The notes under the pieces: model-generated | Databases searched by the model: none | Told to the model about the DNA's origin: nothing | Seen by the model: only the letters and a program-made list of their open reading frames with translations | Shown here: positions 18,101 through 26,188 of the stretch, in pieces | How positions within the stretch are numbered: position 1 is the first letter of the stretch | How the letters are laid out: each line of letters opens with the position of its first letter | Program-made: the position numbers and the translations under genes | Source of the DNA: Micromonospora halophytica | GTDB lineage: Bacteria > Actinomycetota > Actinomycetes > Mycobacteriales > Micromonosporaceae | Assembly: GCF_900090245.1 (NCBI RefSeq) | Contig: NZ_FMDN01000008.1 | Location: forward strand, 167,517-231,516 | Direction of reading: 5' to 3' | DNA length: 64,000 bases

Positions 18101-19662
18101 GCGGTGCCGGTGACCGTCCGGGTCGGGTCGGCCAGCGCGACGGCCGCGTCGGCGGCGTCGGTGGCGACCACCGTACGGCGGTACCGGGCCGGGCCCCGGC
18201 CGCGGTGCAGGGTCCAGGCGACGTCGGCCAGCGGCGGGGCGTCCGGCGCGGCGAGGGCCGCGGTGAGCTGCGCGGCGGCCTCGTCCAGCGCCTCGGGCGT
18301 ACGCGCGGACAGCGTGATCACCTGGGTGGCGCGGGCCGGCGGCGGCAGCGGGGCGGGCGTGGGCGCCTCCTCGACGACGACGTGGGCGTTGGTGCCGCCC
18401 ATGCCGAAGGAGCTGACCCCGATCCGGCGAGGCACGTCGCTGGCCGTCCACTCACGCAGTTCGGTGTTGACCCGAAACGGCGAGCTGTCGAAGTCGATCT
18501 CCGGGTTGGGCTTGTCGTAGTGCAGGCTGGGCACCAGTTCCCGGTGCTTGAGCTGGAGCACCGCCTTGATCAGGCCGGTCACCCCGGCGGCGGTGTCCAG
18601 GTGGCCCACGTTGGACTTCACCGACGCCAGGGCGATCCCGCCGCGCCGGCGCATCCGGGGGGCGAAGACCTTGTTCAGCGCGGTCACCTCGATCGGGTCA
18701 CCGAGCGGGGTGCCGGTGCCGTGCGCCTCGATCGCGGTGACGGTGGCCGGGTCGACCCCGGCGATGCCGAGGGCGGTGGCCACGGCCCTGGCCTGCCCGT
18801 CCACGCCCGGGGCGGTGTAGCCGACCTTCGCCGAACCGTCGTTGGTGACCGCGCTGCCCCGGATCACCGCCTCGACGTGGTCGCCGTCGGCGAGGGCGTC
18901 CTCCAGCCGCTTGAGCACCACCACGCCGACGCCGCTGCCGAAGACGGTGCCGGTGGCGGCGGCGTCGAACGGCCGGCAGTGCCCGTCCCGGGAGAAGATC
19001 AGCCCTTCCTGCCAGAGGTAGCCGCTGGGCTGGGGCAGCCGGATCGCCGCGCCGCCGGCCAGCGCGACGTCGCACTCCCCCTCCAGCAGGGCCTGGGCGG
19101 CGACGTGCACCGCGACCAGCGACGACGAGCAGGCGGTCTGCACGGCCACCGCCGGCCCGCCCAGGCCCAGCTTGAAGCTGACCCGGTTGGGCAGGTAGTC
19201 CTTGTCGTTGGTGACCAACAGTTCCAGCGTCTCGCCGATCGTGCCGGCGACCCGACCGGCCAGCACGTTGCCGAGCAGGTACGTGGACAGGGCGCTGCCG
19301 GCGTACACGCCGACGGTGGCGTCGACGGCGCCGGGGGCGTACCCGGCGTCCTCCAGGGCGTGCCAGGCGCACTCCAGGAACAGCCGCTGCTGCGGGTCGA
19401 TCAGCGCCGCCTCGCGGGCGTGGTAGCCGAAGAACGCGGCGTCGAAGTCCTCGATCCCGGTCAGGACGGAGGCGGCCCGCACGTAGCTCGGGTCGGCCAG
19501 CGTCTCCTCGGCGATCCCCCCGGCGCGCAGGGTGTCGGTGTCCCAGAAGGTGATGGACTCGACGCCGTCGCGCAGGTTGCGCCAGAAGGTGGCCACGTCG
19601 GGGGCGCCGGGGAACCGGCCGGCCATGCCGACGATCGCGATGTCGCCGCTCACCCCGCTCAT
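12106..19662 (-). CDS. Hybrid PKS-NRPS: KS-AT-ACP-Cy-A-PCP-E*
   Basis: 2518 residues, ATG at 19662. KS ~7-435 is intact (Cys178 in TACSSS, His in EAHGTGT and NVGHL). AT ~525-830 has GHSVGE (Ser625) and HAFH, the malonyl-CoA signature. No KR, DH or ER is present, so the beta-keto group should remain. ACP ~915-985 carries LGGHSLLA (Ser949). Cy ~1014-1440 has DLMIADIGS, the DxxxxDxxS heterocyclisation motif, in place of HHxxxDG. The A domain pocket reads D-L-Y-N-L-S-L-I-W-K by eye, the cysteine code. PCP follows (GGDSITG). The last ~445 residues resemble an epimerisation/condensation domain but the HHxxxDG motif is replaced by ADLAVDA. Predicted role: add one malonyl unit and a cysteine-derived thiazoline. 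Confidence 0.92.
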   Translation of the reverse strand: MSGVSGDIAIVGMAGRFPGAPDVATFWRNLRDGVESITFWDTDTLRAGGIAEETLADPSYVRAASVLTGIEDFDAAFFGYHAREAALIDPQQRLFLECAWHALEDAGYAPGAVDATVGVYAGSALSTYLLGNVLAGRVAGTIGETLELLVTNDKDYLPNRVSFKLGLGGPAVAVQTACSSSLVAVHVAAQALLEGECDVALAGGAAIRLPQPSGYLWQEGLIFSRDGHCRPFDAAATGTVFGSGVGVVVLKRLEDALADGDHVEAVIRGSAVTNDGSAKVGYTAPGVDGQARAVATALGIAGVDPATVTAIEAHGTGTPLGDPIEVTALNKVFAPRMRRRGGIALASVKSNVGHLDTAAGVTGLIKAVLQLKHRELVPSLHYDKPNPEIDFDSSPFRVNTELREWTASDVPRRIGVSSFGMGGTNAHVVVEEAPTPAPLPPPARATQVITLSARTPEALDEAAAQLTAALAAPDAPPLADVAWTLHRGRGPARYRRTVVATDAADAAVALADPTRTVTGTAVDRPRLVFLFPGQGSQYPGMGAELYATEPAYRDALDAVAADLEPHLGLDLRTVLHPADDVDPAEAARRLESTDLAQPALFAVEYATAALLAAHGITPDAMIGHSVGELTAACLAGVLDRSDAARLVAARGRLMAAMPPGAMLSVALGEDEVRPLLTPALSLAAANAPELCVVSGPDDDVAALQRVLAERGVSHRRLHTSHAFHSAMMDPVRDPFTAELAGIRLAPPKLPFVANRTGEWITDREATDPAYWAGHVRDTVRFGASVALVAGPDAVLLEVGPGRTLGTLARQVSRDATVLASMPAPGDVPAGTHPGPTLLGRLWAAGVDVDLAADGPRRRVSLPGYPFQRRRYWISPGGQATALDLAGLHGGGADPAADPSAGLDGRPNVQTAYVAPRDDRERLVAAIWQDLLGAAPIGVDDNFVELGGHSLLATRVVARVNEAFGIRIGLREMLAAPTVAGVAALVAAGRAADTGIDEPDPGLPPAVPAPDQAHEPFPLAEIQQAQWLGRLGSVEGGNVAAHVYWEVETGEVDLDRLTASWQEVVRRHGMLRAVIGEDGRQRILPDPGPYVIEVTDLRDRPADAVERSLAELRETLSHQMRPVDVWPLWDVRATLLPGGRTRLHLGFDLMIADIGSIRLLSRDWRRIHQGVGDLAPLDLSYRDYVLATEELRGSPLHRRSLDYWRQRIAELPPRPDLPLAVAPAAVTRPEPVSFDLKLDRDTWRRITERAGGYGLTPSSVLLAVYAYALGAWCRSGRFTVNVTVTNRLPVHPHVGDLVGEFASFDLLPVDLAAAGSVERLARHLQEQSWQDLEHRYVSGVEVLREMARARGGAAGAVTPVVFTSTVVQESEPGDETWFGWLGDMVHEVAQTPQVWLDFALLETADGVRMSWHGVRQLFPDGVLDAVFAAFSRLTTALAEGESAWREDPGDLRPSAQRELVAAANDTAGPPAAGLLHDPLLGWARREPDRPAVIDADGVVVSYGELSRHAHAVAHRLRALGVERNELVAVAVDKSAAQVAAALGVLLAGAAYLPVDPDLPAERQDHLVTFGRCRAVLSRVDGPRRTWPDGVTELTVDLTAEAPAGHDEPLPAADPDDLAYVIFTSGSTGTPKGVMIRHRAARNTVDDVTERWSIGPDDAALGLSSLSFDLSVYDVFGLLGAGGRLVLPRHGSNRDPGHWVDLVTAHRVTVWNSVPALAQMLADHVAGHGPADALAAVRLFLMSGDWIPVDLPERLRELAPACLPVSLGGATEASIWSICHEIREVDPSWESIPYGRAMRNQSFHVLNDRWQECPVWVTGELFIGGVGLADGYWRDEERTAGRFVTRPATGERLYRTGDLGRWRPDGTIEFLGREDFQVKIGGYRIELGEIEAVLGRHPGVAAAVAAAPGDRHHRRLVAYLVPADPAADRDALVEEVRAEAASALPSYMVPQALLTLDRLPLSVNGKVDRAALPDPARSAGEARPTGEATPTALLLARLIGEVLNQPEVGPFDNFFAVGGDSITGIQIVSRAAAEGLELTPADLFAHQVVAELAAVADARSPGGRAGADAGFPLTPWQRTLVGPDGPARPLGVQVLDVPVAAGLDSDAASRVLGALVAAHPALRVRLVADPDGWRQRVGVEDEPYVPLIDLAPLPAARRDAARTQMVADIRAELDPVDGPLTRAALFDLGDGERRLVWLVADLAVDARSWPTLCADLRRALVAVAAGGDPQPAAPPVPLARWAERAAGETAPDGSEPVDETDSGATSVEDVLSLPSGPAGPGDGCRRTVTVPAERASALLDAASRTYRLTADEVVLAALAAALHATGARRAVVDVERDLRADGVAELDATGAVGPYATVVPVRLALTDDLAELVPTVKRRHRAATPVSGARPAQLLLRHLGDLDGTAEEPAIAPRAHDGPGHRLVVTGHLAGGALLVEVYAPAAGEADVATLDALADALADALTGLAAHCARPDAVTVDPSDFPLAGLGRDDLAAFLTAVTSRRPAAGRSVPDADPEGAVR
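12283..12316. repeat. Short in-frame tandem repeat (12-bp unit, ~2.8 copies)
   Basis: The unit CAGCGCGTCGGC repeats head-to-tail near the 3' end of the PKS-NRPS gene and encodes the run ALADALADAL on the minus strand. It lies inside the degenerate C-terminal domain, so it is probably a small slippage expansion in a helix. Confidence 0.6.
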
Positions 19663-22600
19663 CGGGCCGCCTCCGCGGGCCGGCCGGCGCGCCGGCCGCG
19701 GCGGGCCGCGGCCCGGCTGAACGCCTCGTCGACGGCGTCGCCGGCGGTCCCGCCACCGCCGTCGAGCCCGGCGGCGAGCCGCCGGATCGTCGGATGCTCG
19801 AACATGTGCATCAGGGGGAAGGTGCGCTCCAGCGCGGCGCAGAGCTCCCGGTAGATCTTCACGATGGTCACCGAGTCCGCGCCGAGGTCGAAGAAGCGGT
19901 CGTCGACGCCGATCCGGTCGACACCGAGGACCCTCCGGAACACCTCGGTCGCGGTCCGCTCCACCTCCGACGTCGGCGCGACGTACGCGGCGGTGCCGGT
20001 GCCGCCGGTCTCGGCGGAGCCGGCGAGCCGCTCCAGGGCGGCCCGGTCGACCTTGCCCCGAGCCGACAGCGGCAGCCGGTCCAGGGTGACCACGGTGCCC
20101 GGGACCATGTAGTGCGGCAGGGTCGCCGCGGCGTGCGCGCGCAGCCGGTCGGCGAGGGTGCCGCCCCCGGCCGGGCGGGGCGCCGGGTCGAGCACCCCGC
20201 CGAGCAGGCTGTGCAGCACCCGGTCGTCGTCGTCGAGGGCGAGCAGGTCCCGCACGGCGTGCTCGTCGGCGATCAGGCCCAGCTGGCAGAGCCCGAGCTG
20301 GAGCCCGGGGGCGCTCTCGTCGAGCAGCTGGCTCATCTCACCGGCCTCCAGCAGGCAGAAGTGCAGCGCCCGGGTGCCGTAGAGCGGTTCGATCGCGGAC
20401 ATCCGGCCGACCAGGAAGATCTGGAAGGCGCTGCCGTCGTAGGTGGGCTGGTTGGTGGAGACGTGCGCGCCACGGTCCAGGTCGACGTCCGGGCGGACCG
20501 GGACGAGTCGGTGGGCCACCGGATCGTGGTAGTAGCTGCCGCCGGCGAGCCCGTCCACCCGGCCGGGGCGCACGTGCACGTACGTCTGGACCGGGTAGAG
20601 CGCGCCGGCCGAGGCGTAGCGGTACTTCGGCAGCACCTCCCCGTCCCGGCTGCGCAGGTTCTCCAACAGCCGGGCCAGGTCGGTCAGCGGTACCGGCCGG
20701 TCGGCGAAGACCCGTCGGCTGGCCCGCCGGGCCCATACCTCCTCGGCCCGGTTGTCGTCCAGGGTGGACGGCAGGTCGACGGGGGTGCCGGTGAGGTCGG
20801 TGCGCAGCCCCCTGCGGGCCAGGGTGAACTCGGTCCGGCGTACCGGGTCGGCCTCCACGTCGCCGAGGACCTTCTTCTCGGCGACCTTCGGGTCCAGGTC
20901 GGTGCCCGCCGGGCCGGCGGCACCGCCCGTTCCGTCGGGCACGACGAAGGCGACCAGGCGGCGGCGGTGCCGGTCCGGGCCGGCGGCGAGCACGGCGGCC
21001 TGGCGCACCTGCGGATGCCGGGTGAGAGTGGCCTCGATCTCGCCGAGCTCGATGCGGAATCCGCCGATCTTCACCTGGTGGTCGGTGCGGCCGAGGATCT
21101 GCAGTGTCCCGTCGGGCAGCCACCGGCCCAGGTCACCGGAGCGGTACAGCCGTTCCCCGGTCTCCGGGTGCGTGACGAACGACGTGGCGGTCAGGTCCGG
21201 GTCGCGCCAGTAGCCGTCGGCCAGGCCGGCGCCGCCGATGAACATCTCCCCCGGCACCCCGACCGGGCAGGGTTGCATCCGGTCGTTGAGCACATGGATG
21301 CGGTGGTTGGCCAGCGGTCGGCCGTACGGGATGGACTCCCAGTCCGGGTCCACGTTCTCCACGTCGTACGCGACGCACCAGATGGCCGTCTCGGTGGGGC
21401 CGCCGGAGGCGACGAAGCGGACGTCCGGAGCGAGCGCCCGGACCCGCTCCGGCAGGTCCACCGGGATCCAGTCGCCGGAGAGCCACATCAGCCGCAGGCT
21501 GGCCAGCCCCGGGTGCCCGCCGTCCGGTTCGGCCTGCTCGACCAGCATCCGGGCCAGTGCGGGCACGGAGTTCCAGCAGGTGACCCCGTGGGTGGCCATC
21601 AGCTCCAGCCAGCGGCCCGGGTCGCGTGCGGCGGCCGGTTCGGGCAGCACCAGCGTCGCCCCGGCGCCGAGGACGCCGAAGACGTCCCACACCGACAGGT
21701 CGAAGCTCAACGCGGACAGGCCCAGGGCGACGTCGTCGGGGCCGAGACCGCAGCGTTCCCGCACCTGGGCGACGGTGGCCAGGGTGGCCCGGTGGGAGAG
21801 CATCACCCCCTTCGGCGTGCCGGTGGAGCCGGAGGTGAAGAGCACGTACGCCAGGTCCTCCGGCCGCTGCGCCGGCTCCAGCTCGGCGGCCTCGCCCGCC
21901 GGGTCGGCGGTGGCGTCGACCGGCACCACCCGGATGCCGTCCGGCCAGTCGTCGCGGTCCGGGCCACCGGCGCGCACCAGCACGGTGCTCACCTCGGCGC
22001 GGCGCAGCTGGTGGTCCTGCCGGGCGGGCGGCAGGTCCGGGTCGATCGGCAGGTACGCCCCGCCGGCCAGCTGCACGCCGAGGGCGGCGACGAGCTGGGC
22101 GGCGCTCTTGTCCGCGGCGACCGCGACGAGCTGGTTGGGGCGTACCCCGTCGGCGCGCAGCGCCCGGCCCAGCGCGCTGGCCCGCCGCCAGAGCTGCCCG
22201 TAGCTCAGGGTCGCGTCGGCACCGACCACGGCGGTGCGCTCGGGGTGGGCGGCGGCCTGCCGGCCGATGGCGGTGAAGAGCAGCTCGTCGGGGATCTCGA
22301 CGGTGGCGGTGTTGGCGTCGGCGACCAGTTGCCGCTGGGCGGCCGGCAGCGCGTCCAGCGCGCCGGGCGCCCACGCCTCGTCGCCGGCGGCGAGCCGCTC
22401 CAGCAGGTCGGTGTAGGCGTGGAAGAGGTCGTCGAGCATGGCGTCGGGGAAGAGGTCCTCGACCACGTCCCAGTGGTACGACAGCGCGCCGTGGTCCTCG
22501 TAGACCTGGTGGTCGAAGAGCACCTGCGGGGTCTGCGAGATCACCGAGACGGTCTCGCCGAGCCAGGCGGCGCCGAGCGCGCCCTGCGCGCCCTCCTGGT

Positions 22601-25600
22601 CCCGGCCCTGTTCCCGGGCGCTGGCGAAGACCACCGTGGCGAAGGTGCCGGGGCGTACGCCGCGCTGCCGGCTGAGTTCGCGCATGACCTCGACGCCGGA
22701 GAAGTAGCGGTGCTCCAGGTCCTGCCAGAGCTGCCGTTGGATCCGCTCGGCCAGCCCGCCGAGGCCGTCGCGGGGGGTGACGTCGATCTCCAGCAGGGTG
22801 ACCGCGGTGAAGTCGCCGATCACGTCGTCGATGCGCGGGTGCAGCGGCATCCGGTTGAACAGCGGCACGTTGACGGTGAACCGTCCGGTCCGGCTCCACC
22901 GGCCGAGAACCTCGGCGAACGCGGCGAGCTGCACCACCGACGGGGTGACGCCACGCCGGGCGGCCCGGGCCCGCAGCCGCGCCCAGCGGTCGGCGTCGAG
23001 CAGGTGCGAGCGGCGCCGCCGGCGCCGCCGGTCCGCCCCGGAGACCAGCGGCAGCTCCGGGCCGGGCGGCAGGTCCGGGATGCGGGCCAGCCAGTAGTCC
23101 CGGGAACGCCGGTACGCCTCGGAGCCGGTGACCTGGTCCAGGGCGAGCACGTAGTCGCGGAAGGAGACCGGCAGCGGGTCCTGGTGGGCGTGCGGGTGGG
23201 CGTAGTGGTCGCCCCACTCCAGGAAGAACAGCCGCACGCTGGCCACGTCGGCCACCAGCAGGTCGAGGCTGACGTGCACCCGGGTGGTACCGCCGGGCAG
23301 CCGGCTGGCCCGGACCTCGAACATCGGCCAGTGGTCCATCGGCAGCACCTGGTGGCTCAGCTCGTCGCGGGTCTTGGCGAGCTGAGCATCCCGTTCCGCC
23401 GGGTCCGCGTCGGACAGGTCGGCCAGGGCGATGTCGATCGGGGGCACCTGGTCGGCGGGGAGGATCTGCTGGGTGCCGTCGCTGCGGACCACCGCGCGCA
23501 GCATCTCCTGCCGGGCGACGAGCTGGTTCAGGGCGCGGGTCAGCCGGTCCACGTCGAGTTCGGTGGCGTCGATCTCGACGTAGATGTGGATGGAGACCTC
23601 GCCGAGGTCGTAGCCGGCGCTGCGGCCGACGAAGTAGGCGTACTGCTGTTCGGTGAGCGGGAACGGTTCGTGCCGGTGCTCGGGGTCGGCGACGACCGGC
23701 CGCCAGGCGATGTCCCGGCCGCCCGGGGCGGCGTCGAGCTGCCCGGTGACCAGGTCGGCCAGGCCGGTCACCGTGCCACGCATGAACTCGGCGATGGGGA
23801 TGCCGACACCCAGGTCACGTTCCAGGTCGCGACGCAGTTCGATGGCGCGCAGCGACTCCAGGCCGAGGCCGGCCAGCGGCAGGTCGGTGGCGACCCGGTC
23901 GGCGGTGGTGCCGAGCAGGGTGGCGAGCCGGCGACGCAGCTCGGCGACGAGCACCGGGGTTCGCAGCGTCTCGTCGAGGGCGAGGAGCATGTCCCGCATC
24001 GGGGCGGCGACCGGTGCCGGGCCGGCCGGGGCGTCGGCGGCGGGCCGGCCGCCCCGGGCCAGGGGCTGAAGTTCCCCGGCCAGGTAGCGGTCGCGGCAGG
24101 CGCCGCGCTGTACCTTGCCGCTGACCGTCTTCGCGACGCCCTCCGGGCCGACCAGCACCACCTCGTGCACCTCGACCTCGTGCTCGTTGGTGACGGCGGC
24201 GCGCAGCCGGGCGACCAGGTCGTCGGGGTCGACGCCGGTGGTGTCGGCGATGGACTGCACCACGACCAGGCGTTCCTCCCCGTCGGTGTCGACCGCGAAC
24301 GCCGCCGCGGGTGCCCCGGCCAGTGCCGGGTGGACCCGCTCGCAGGTCATCTCGACGTCCTGCGGGTAGAGGTTGCGGCCCCGGATGATGATCATTTCCT
24401 TGAGCCGGCCGCAGAGCACCAGGTCGTCCTCGTGCCGGAAGCCCAGGTCACCGGTACGCAGGAACGGGCCCGTGCCGTCGGCCAGCCGGGCGCCGAAGGT
24501 CTCCTCGGTCAGCTCGGGACGCTGCCAGTAGCCCTGGCAGACGACCGGGCCGCGGACCCACAGTTCACCGACCCGGTCGTTCGCGCAGACCGTACGGGTG
24601 GCCGGGTCGACGACCAGGATCTCGCTGTGCGGCCCGGCCGGACCGACACCGACCAGGGTGAGGCTGCGGTCGTCGCCGTCGACGGGCACCACCCGGCCCT
24701 GTTCCAGCTCGGCGGCGTCCACCCGGAGCACCAGCGGCTCCGGGTCGGCGTGCCGGCCGGTGAGGAAGAGCATCGCCTCGGTCATCCCGAAGCCGGGCGC
24801 CATCGTCTCGGGCCGAAAGCCGTAGCGGCGGAACTCCTCGGTGAACCGGGCGATGGTCGCGGCGCGGACCCGCTCGGCGGCGTTGAACGTGGTGTGCCAG
24901 CCGGACAGGTCCAGGCCGGCCCGGCGCTGCGCGGGGACCTGGGCCAGGCAGCGCTCGAAGGCGAAGTTCGGCGCGCAGCCGAAGACCGGGCCGGGGGTGT
25001 CGGAGATGGCCCGCAGCCAGCGCAGCGGGTCGGCGACGAAGTCCTCCGGGGTGAGGAAGACCGCCCGGCCACCGAGGTACTGGGCCAGCAGCAGGTGCCC
25101 GGCCACCCCCAGCGCGTGGTACGGGGATATCCAGCTGACCACGTTCGCCCCGGCCGGCAGCCCGGCCAGCGTCACCGTCTGGTCGATCTGGTGCAGCAGG
25201 TTGCGGTGGCTGACCATGACGCCCTTCGGCGCGCCGGTGGAGCCGGACGTGTACTGCAGCAGCGCCAGGTCGTCCCCGGTCAGCTCCGGCGGGCTCCAGC
25301 CGTCGGCGGTGGCCTCGTCGATCCGGTCCACGGCGAGCCACGGCACGTCGGGGCCGAGCCGTCCGCGCAGCTCGGTGAGGCGGTCGGCCAGTTCGGCGGT
25401 GGTCACCACCACGCTGACCTCGGCGTTGCCGGCGATCTGCACGGCCCGCTCGGTGCGCGGGTCGCCGGCGCCGTCGACGGGGGGTGGGCAGGCCACGGCG
25501 ACGCCGCCGGCGTACATCACTCCGGTGAGGCCGACCAGGAAGTCCAGGCCCGGAGCGAGCAGCACCAGCACCCGTCCGGCCGGGCCCAGGTGCGGGGCGA

Positions 25601-25805
25601 GGGCGGCCGCGAGGGCCGCTGAGCGTCGGTCGTACGCGCTGCGGGTGAGTTCCCGGGCGACACCGCGCCCGTCGGAGGTGTCGGTGCCGGCGGGGTAGGT
25701 CAGCTGCGCGAAGGCGACCGCCCCCGGATCCGACGCGGCGTTGGCGCGGAGGATGTCGATCAGGGTGGTCGCCTGGATGCCGCCGTCGAAGGCAAGGTCG
25801 GTCAT
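19659..25805 (-). CDS. Loading/thiazole protein: FAAL-ACP-Cy-A(Ox)-PCP
   Basis: 2048 residues; ATG at 25805 after CAGGAG. Residues 1-~585 are a fatty acyl-AMP ligase (YTSGSTGAPKGVMVSH; GFGMTEAMLF; GRLKEMIIIRGRNLYPQD). ACP ~620-690 has GLGLESLRA (Ser651). Cy ~711-1150 carries DLLVADVAS. The A domain pocket reads roughly D-L-W-N-W-S-S-I-W-K, cysteine-like but not canonical. Between A8 (QVKIGGFRIELGEIE) and A10 (LSARGKVDRAAL) sits a ~300-residue McbC/nitroreductase-like FMN oxidase (RRASRRVF, KYRYASAGALYPVQTY), the same insertion point as in EpoB/MtaD-type thiazole modules. A PCP (LGADSVT) ends the protein. Prediction: activate an acyl acid, couple cysteine, cyclise and oxidise to a thiazole, then pass it to the KS protein. 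Stop overlaps the next ATG (ATGA). Confidence 0.92.
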   Translation of the reverse strand: MTDLAFDGGIQATTLIDILRANAASDPGAVAFAQLTYPAGTDTSDGRGVARELTRSAYDRRSAALAAALAPHLGPAGRVLVLLAPGLDFLVGLTGVMYAGGVAVACPPPVDGAGDPRTERAVQIAGNAEVSVVVTTAELADRLTELRGRLGPDVPWLAVDRIDEATADGWSPPELTGDDLALLQYTSGSTGAPKGVMVSHRNLLHQIDQTVTLAGLPAGANVVSWISPYHALGVAGHLLLAQYLGGRAVFLTPEDFVADPLRWLRAISDTPGPVFGCAPNFAFERCLAQVPAQRRAGLDLSGWHTTFNAAERVRAATIARFTEEFRRYGFRPETMAPGFGMTEAMLFLTGRHADPEPLVLRVDAAELEQGRVVPVDGDDRSLTLVGVGPAGPHSEILVVDPATRTVCANDRVGELWVRGPVVCQGYWQRPELTEETFGARLADGTGPFLRTGDLGFRHEDDLVLCGRLKEMIIIRGRNLYPQDVEMTCERVHPALAGAPAAAFAVDTDGEERLVVVQSIADTTGVDPDDLVARLRAAVTNEHEVEVHEVVLVGPEGVAKTVSGKVQRGACRDRYLAGELQPLARGGRPAADAPAGPAPVAAPMRDMLLALDETLRTPVLVAELRRRLATLLGTTADRVATDLPLAGLGLESLRAIELRRDLERDLGVGIPIAEFMRGTVTGLADLVTGQLDAAPGGRDIAWRPVVADPEHRHEPFPLTEQQYAYFVGRSAGYDLGEVSIHIYVEIDATELDVDRLTRALNQLVARQEMLRAVVRSDGTQQILPADQVPPIDIALADLSDADPAERDAQLAKTRDELSHQVLPMDHWPMFEVRASRLPGGTTRVHVSLDLLVADVASVRLFFLEWGDHYAHPHAHQDPLPVSFRDYVLALDQVTGSEAYRRSRDYWLARIPDLPPGPELPLVSGADRRRRRRRSHLLDADRWARLRARAARRGVTPSVVQLAAFAEVLGRWSRTGRFTVNVPLFNRMPLHPRIDDVIGDFTAVTLLEIDVTPRDGLGGLAERIQRQLWQDLEHRYFSGVEVMRELSRQRGVRPGTFATVVFASAREQGRDQEGAQGALGAAWLGETVSVISQTPQVLFDHQVYEDHGALSYHWDVVEDLFPDAMLDDLFHAYTDLLERLAAGDEAWAPGALDALPAAQRQLVADANTATVEIPDELLFTAIGRQAAAHPERTAVVGADATLSYGQLWRRASALGRALRADGVRPNQLVAVAADKSAAQLVAALGVQLAGGAYLPIDPDLPPARQDHQLRRAEVSTVLVRAGGPDRDDWPDGIRVVPVDATADPAGEAAELEPAQRPEDLAYVLFTSGSTGTPKGVMLSHRATLATVAQVRERCGLGPDDVALGLSALSFDLSVWDVFGVLGAGATLVLPEPAAARDPGRWLELMATHGVTCWNSVPALARMLVEQAEPDGGHPGLASLRLMWLSGDWIPVDLPERVRALAPDVRFVASGGPTETAIWCVAYDVENVDPDWESIPYGRPLANHRIHVLNDRMQPCPVGVPGEMFIGGAGLADGYWRDPDLTATSFVTHPETGERLYRSGDLGRWLPDGTLQILGRTDHQVKIGGFRIELGEIEATLTRHPQVRQAAVLAAGPDRHRRRLVAFVVPDGTGGAAGPAGTDLDPKVAEKKVLGDVEADPVRRTEFTLARRGLRTDLTGTPVDLPSTLDDNRAEEVWARRASRRVFADRPVPLTDLARLLENLRSRDGEVLPKYRYASAGALYPVQTYVHVRPGRVDGLAGGSYYHDPVAHRLVPVRPDVDLDRGAHVSTNQPTYDGSAFQIFLVGRMSAIEPLYGTRALHFCLLEAGEMSQLLDESAPGLQLGLCQLGLIADEHAVRDLLALDDDDRVLHSLLGGVLDPAPRPAGGGTLADRLRAHAAATLPHYMVPGTVVTLDRLPLSARGKVDRAALERLAGSAETGGTGTAAYVAPTSEVERTATEVFRRVLGVDRIGVDDRFFDLGADSVTIVKIYRELCAALERTFPLMHMFEHPTIRRLAAGLDGGGGTAGDAVDEAFSRAAARRGRRAGRPAEAAR

Positions 25806-26188
25806 GCGCGCTCCTGGCTGGAAGTCGGTCGGTCCGGCGCGGTCGGTGCCCCGGCGCCCGTCGGCGCGGCGGCGGTGGGCACGCCGCGCCGGAGGACTGG
25901 TGATCTCGCGGGGTTCTCCCACCGTGCCAACGGCGGCGCTGCCGAACGGCCCTCCAACGGACCGTCCGCCCGGGCACCCTCCGTCCCGCCCGCACCTCCC
26001 ACCCCCGCCGGGGTACCCGGTCGGGCACCCCGGGCCGAGCCGGGGAAGGGCCCCGATCAACGCCTGGGTAGATCAACGGTCCGGTGGACGAACCCACTGC
26101 GCCGGCACGACGGGGGCACGCGGCAGCGCCCGGACGCGATGAAAGGGCCCGAGCTGTGCCCGCAGGCGCCAGCCCGGGCCATTCCTTC
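25806..26188 (-). promoter_or_regulatory. Probable internal promoter region upstream of the FAAL-PKS operon
   Basis: 383 bp without a convincing gene separate the stop of monooxygenase 2 from the ATG of the FAAL protein, both on the minus strand. It is the largest gap in the minus block and the only one long enough for a separate promoter between the peptide line and the thiazole/polyketide line. A direct repeat at 26055-26078 could be an operator. Short frames inside are strongly Arg/Pro-biased and look spurious. Confidence 0.5.
26055..26078. repeat. Direct repeat GATCAACG x2, possible operator
   Basis: GATCAACG occurs at 26055-26062 and 26071-26078, start-to-start distance 16 bp (about one and a half helical turns), in the gap before the FAAL-PKS operon. 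It stands out because it is A/T-richer than its surroundings. A regulator-binding role is speculative. Confidence 0.3.

Noticed and set aside
12265..19854. Plus-strand open frame of ~2500 codons opposite the PKS-NRPS (similar ones at 19794-25622 and 31719-41456)
   Set aside because: Antisense shadows produced by extreme third-position G/C; composition is Gly/Arg/Val/His-rich with no domains, and the minus strand encodes clear megasynthase domains.
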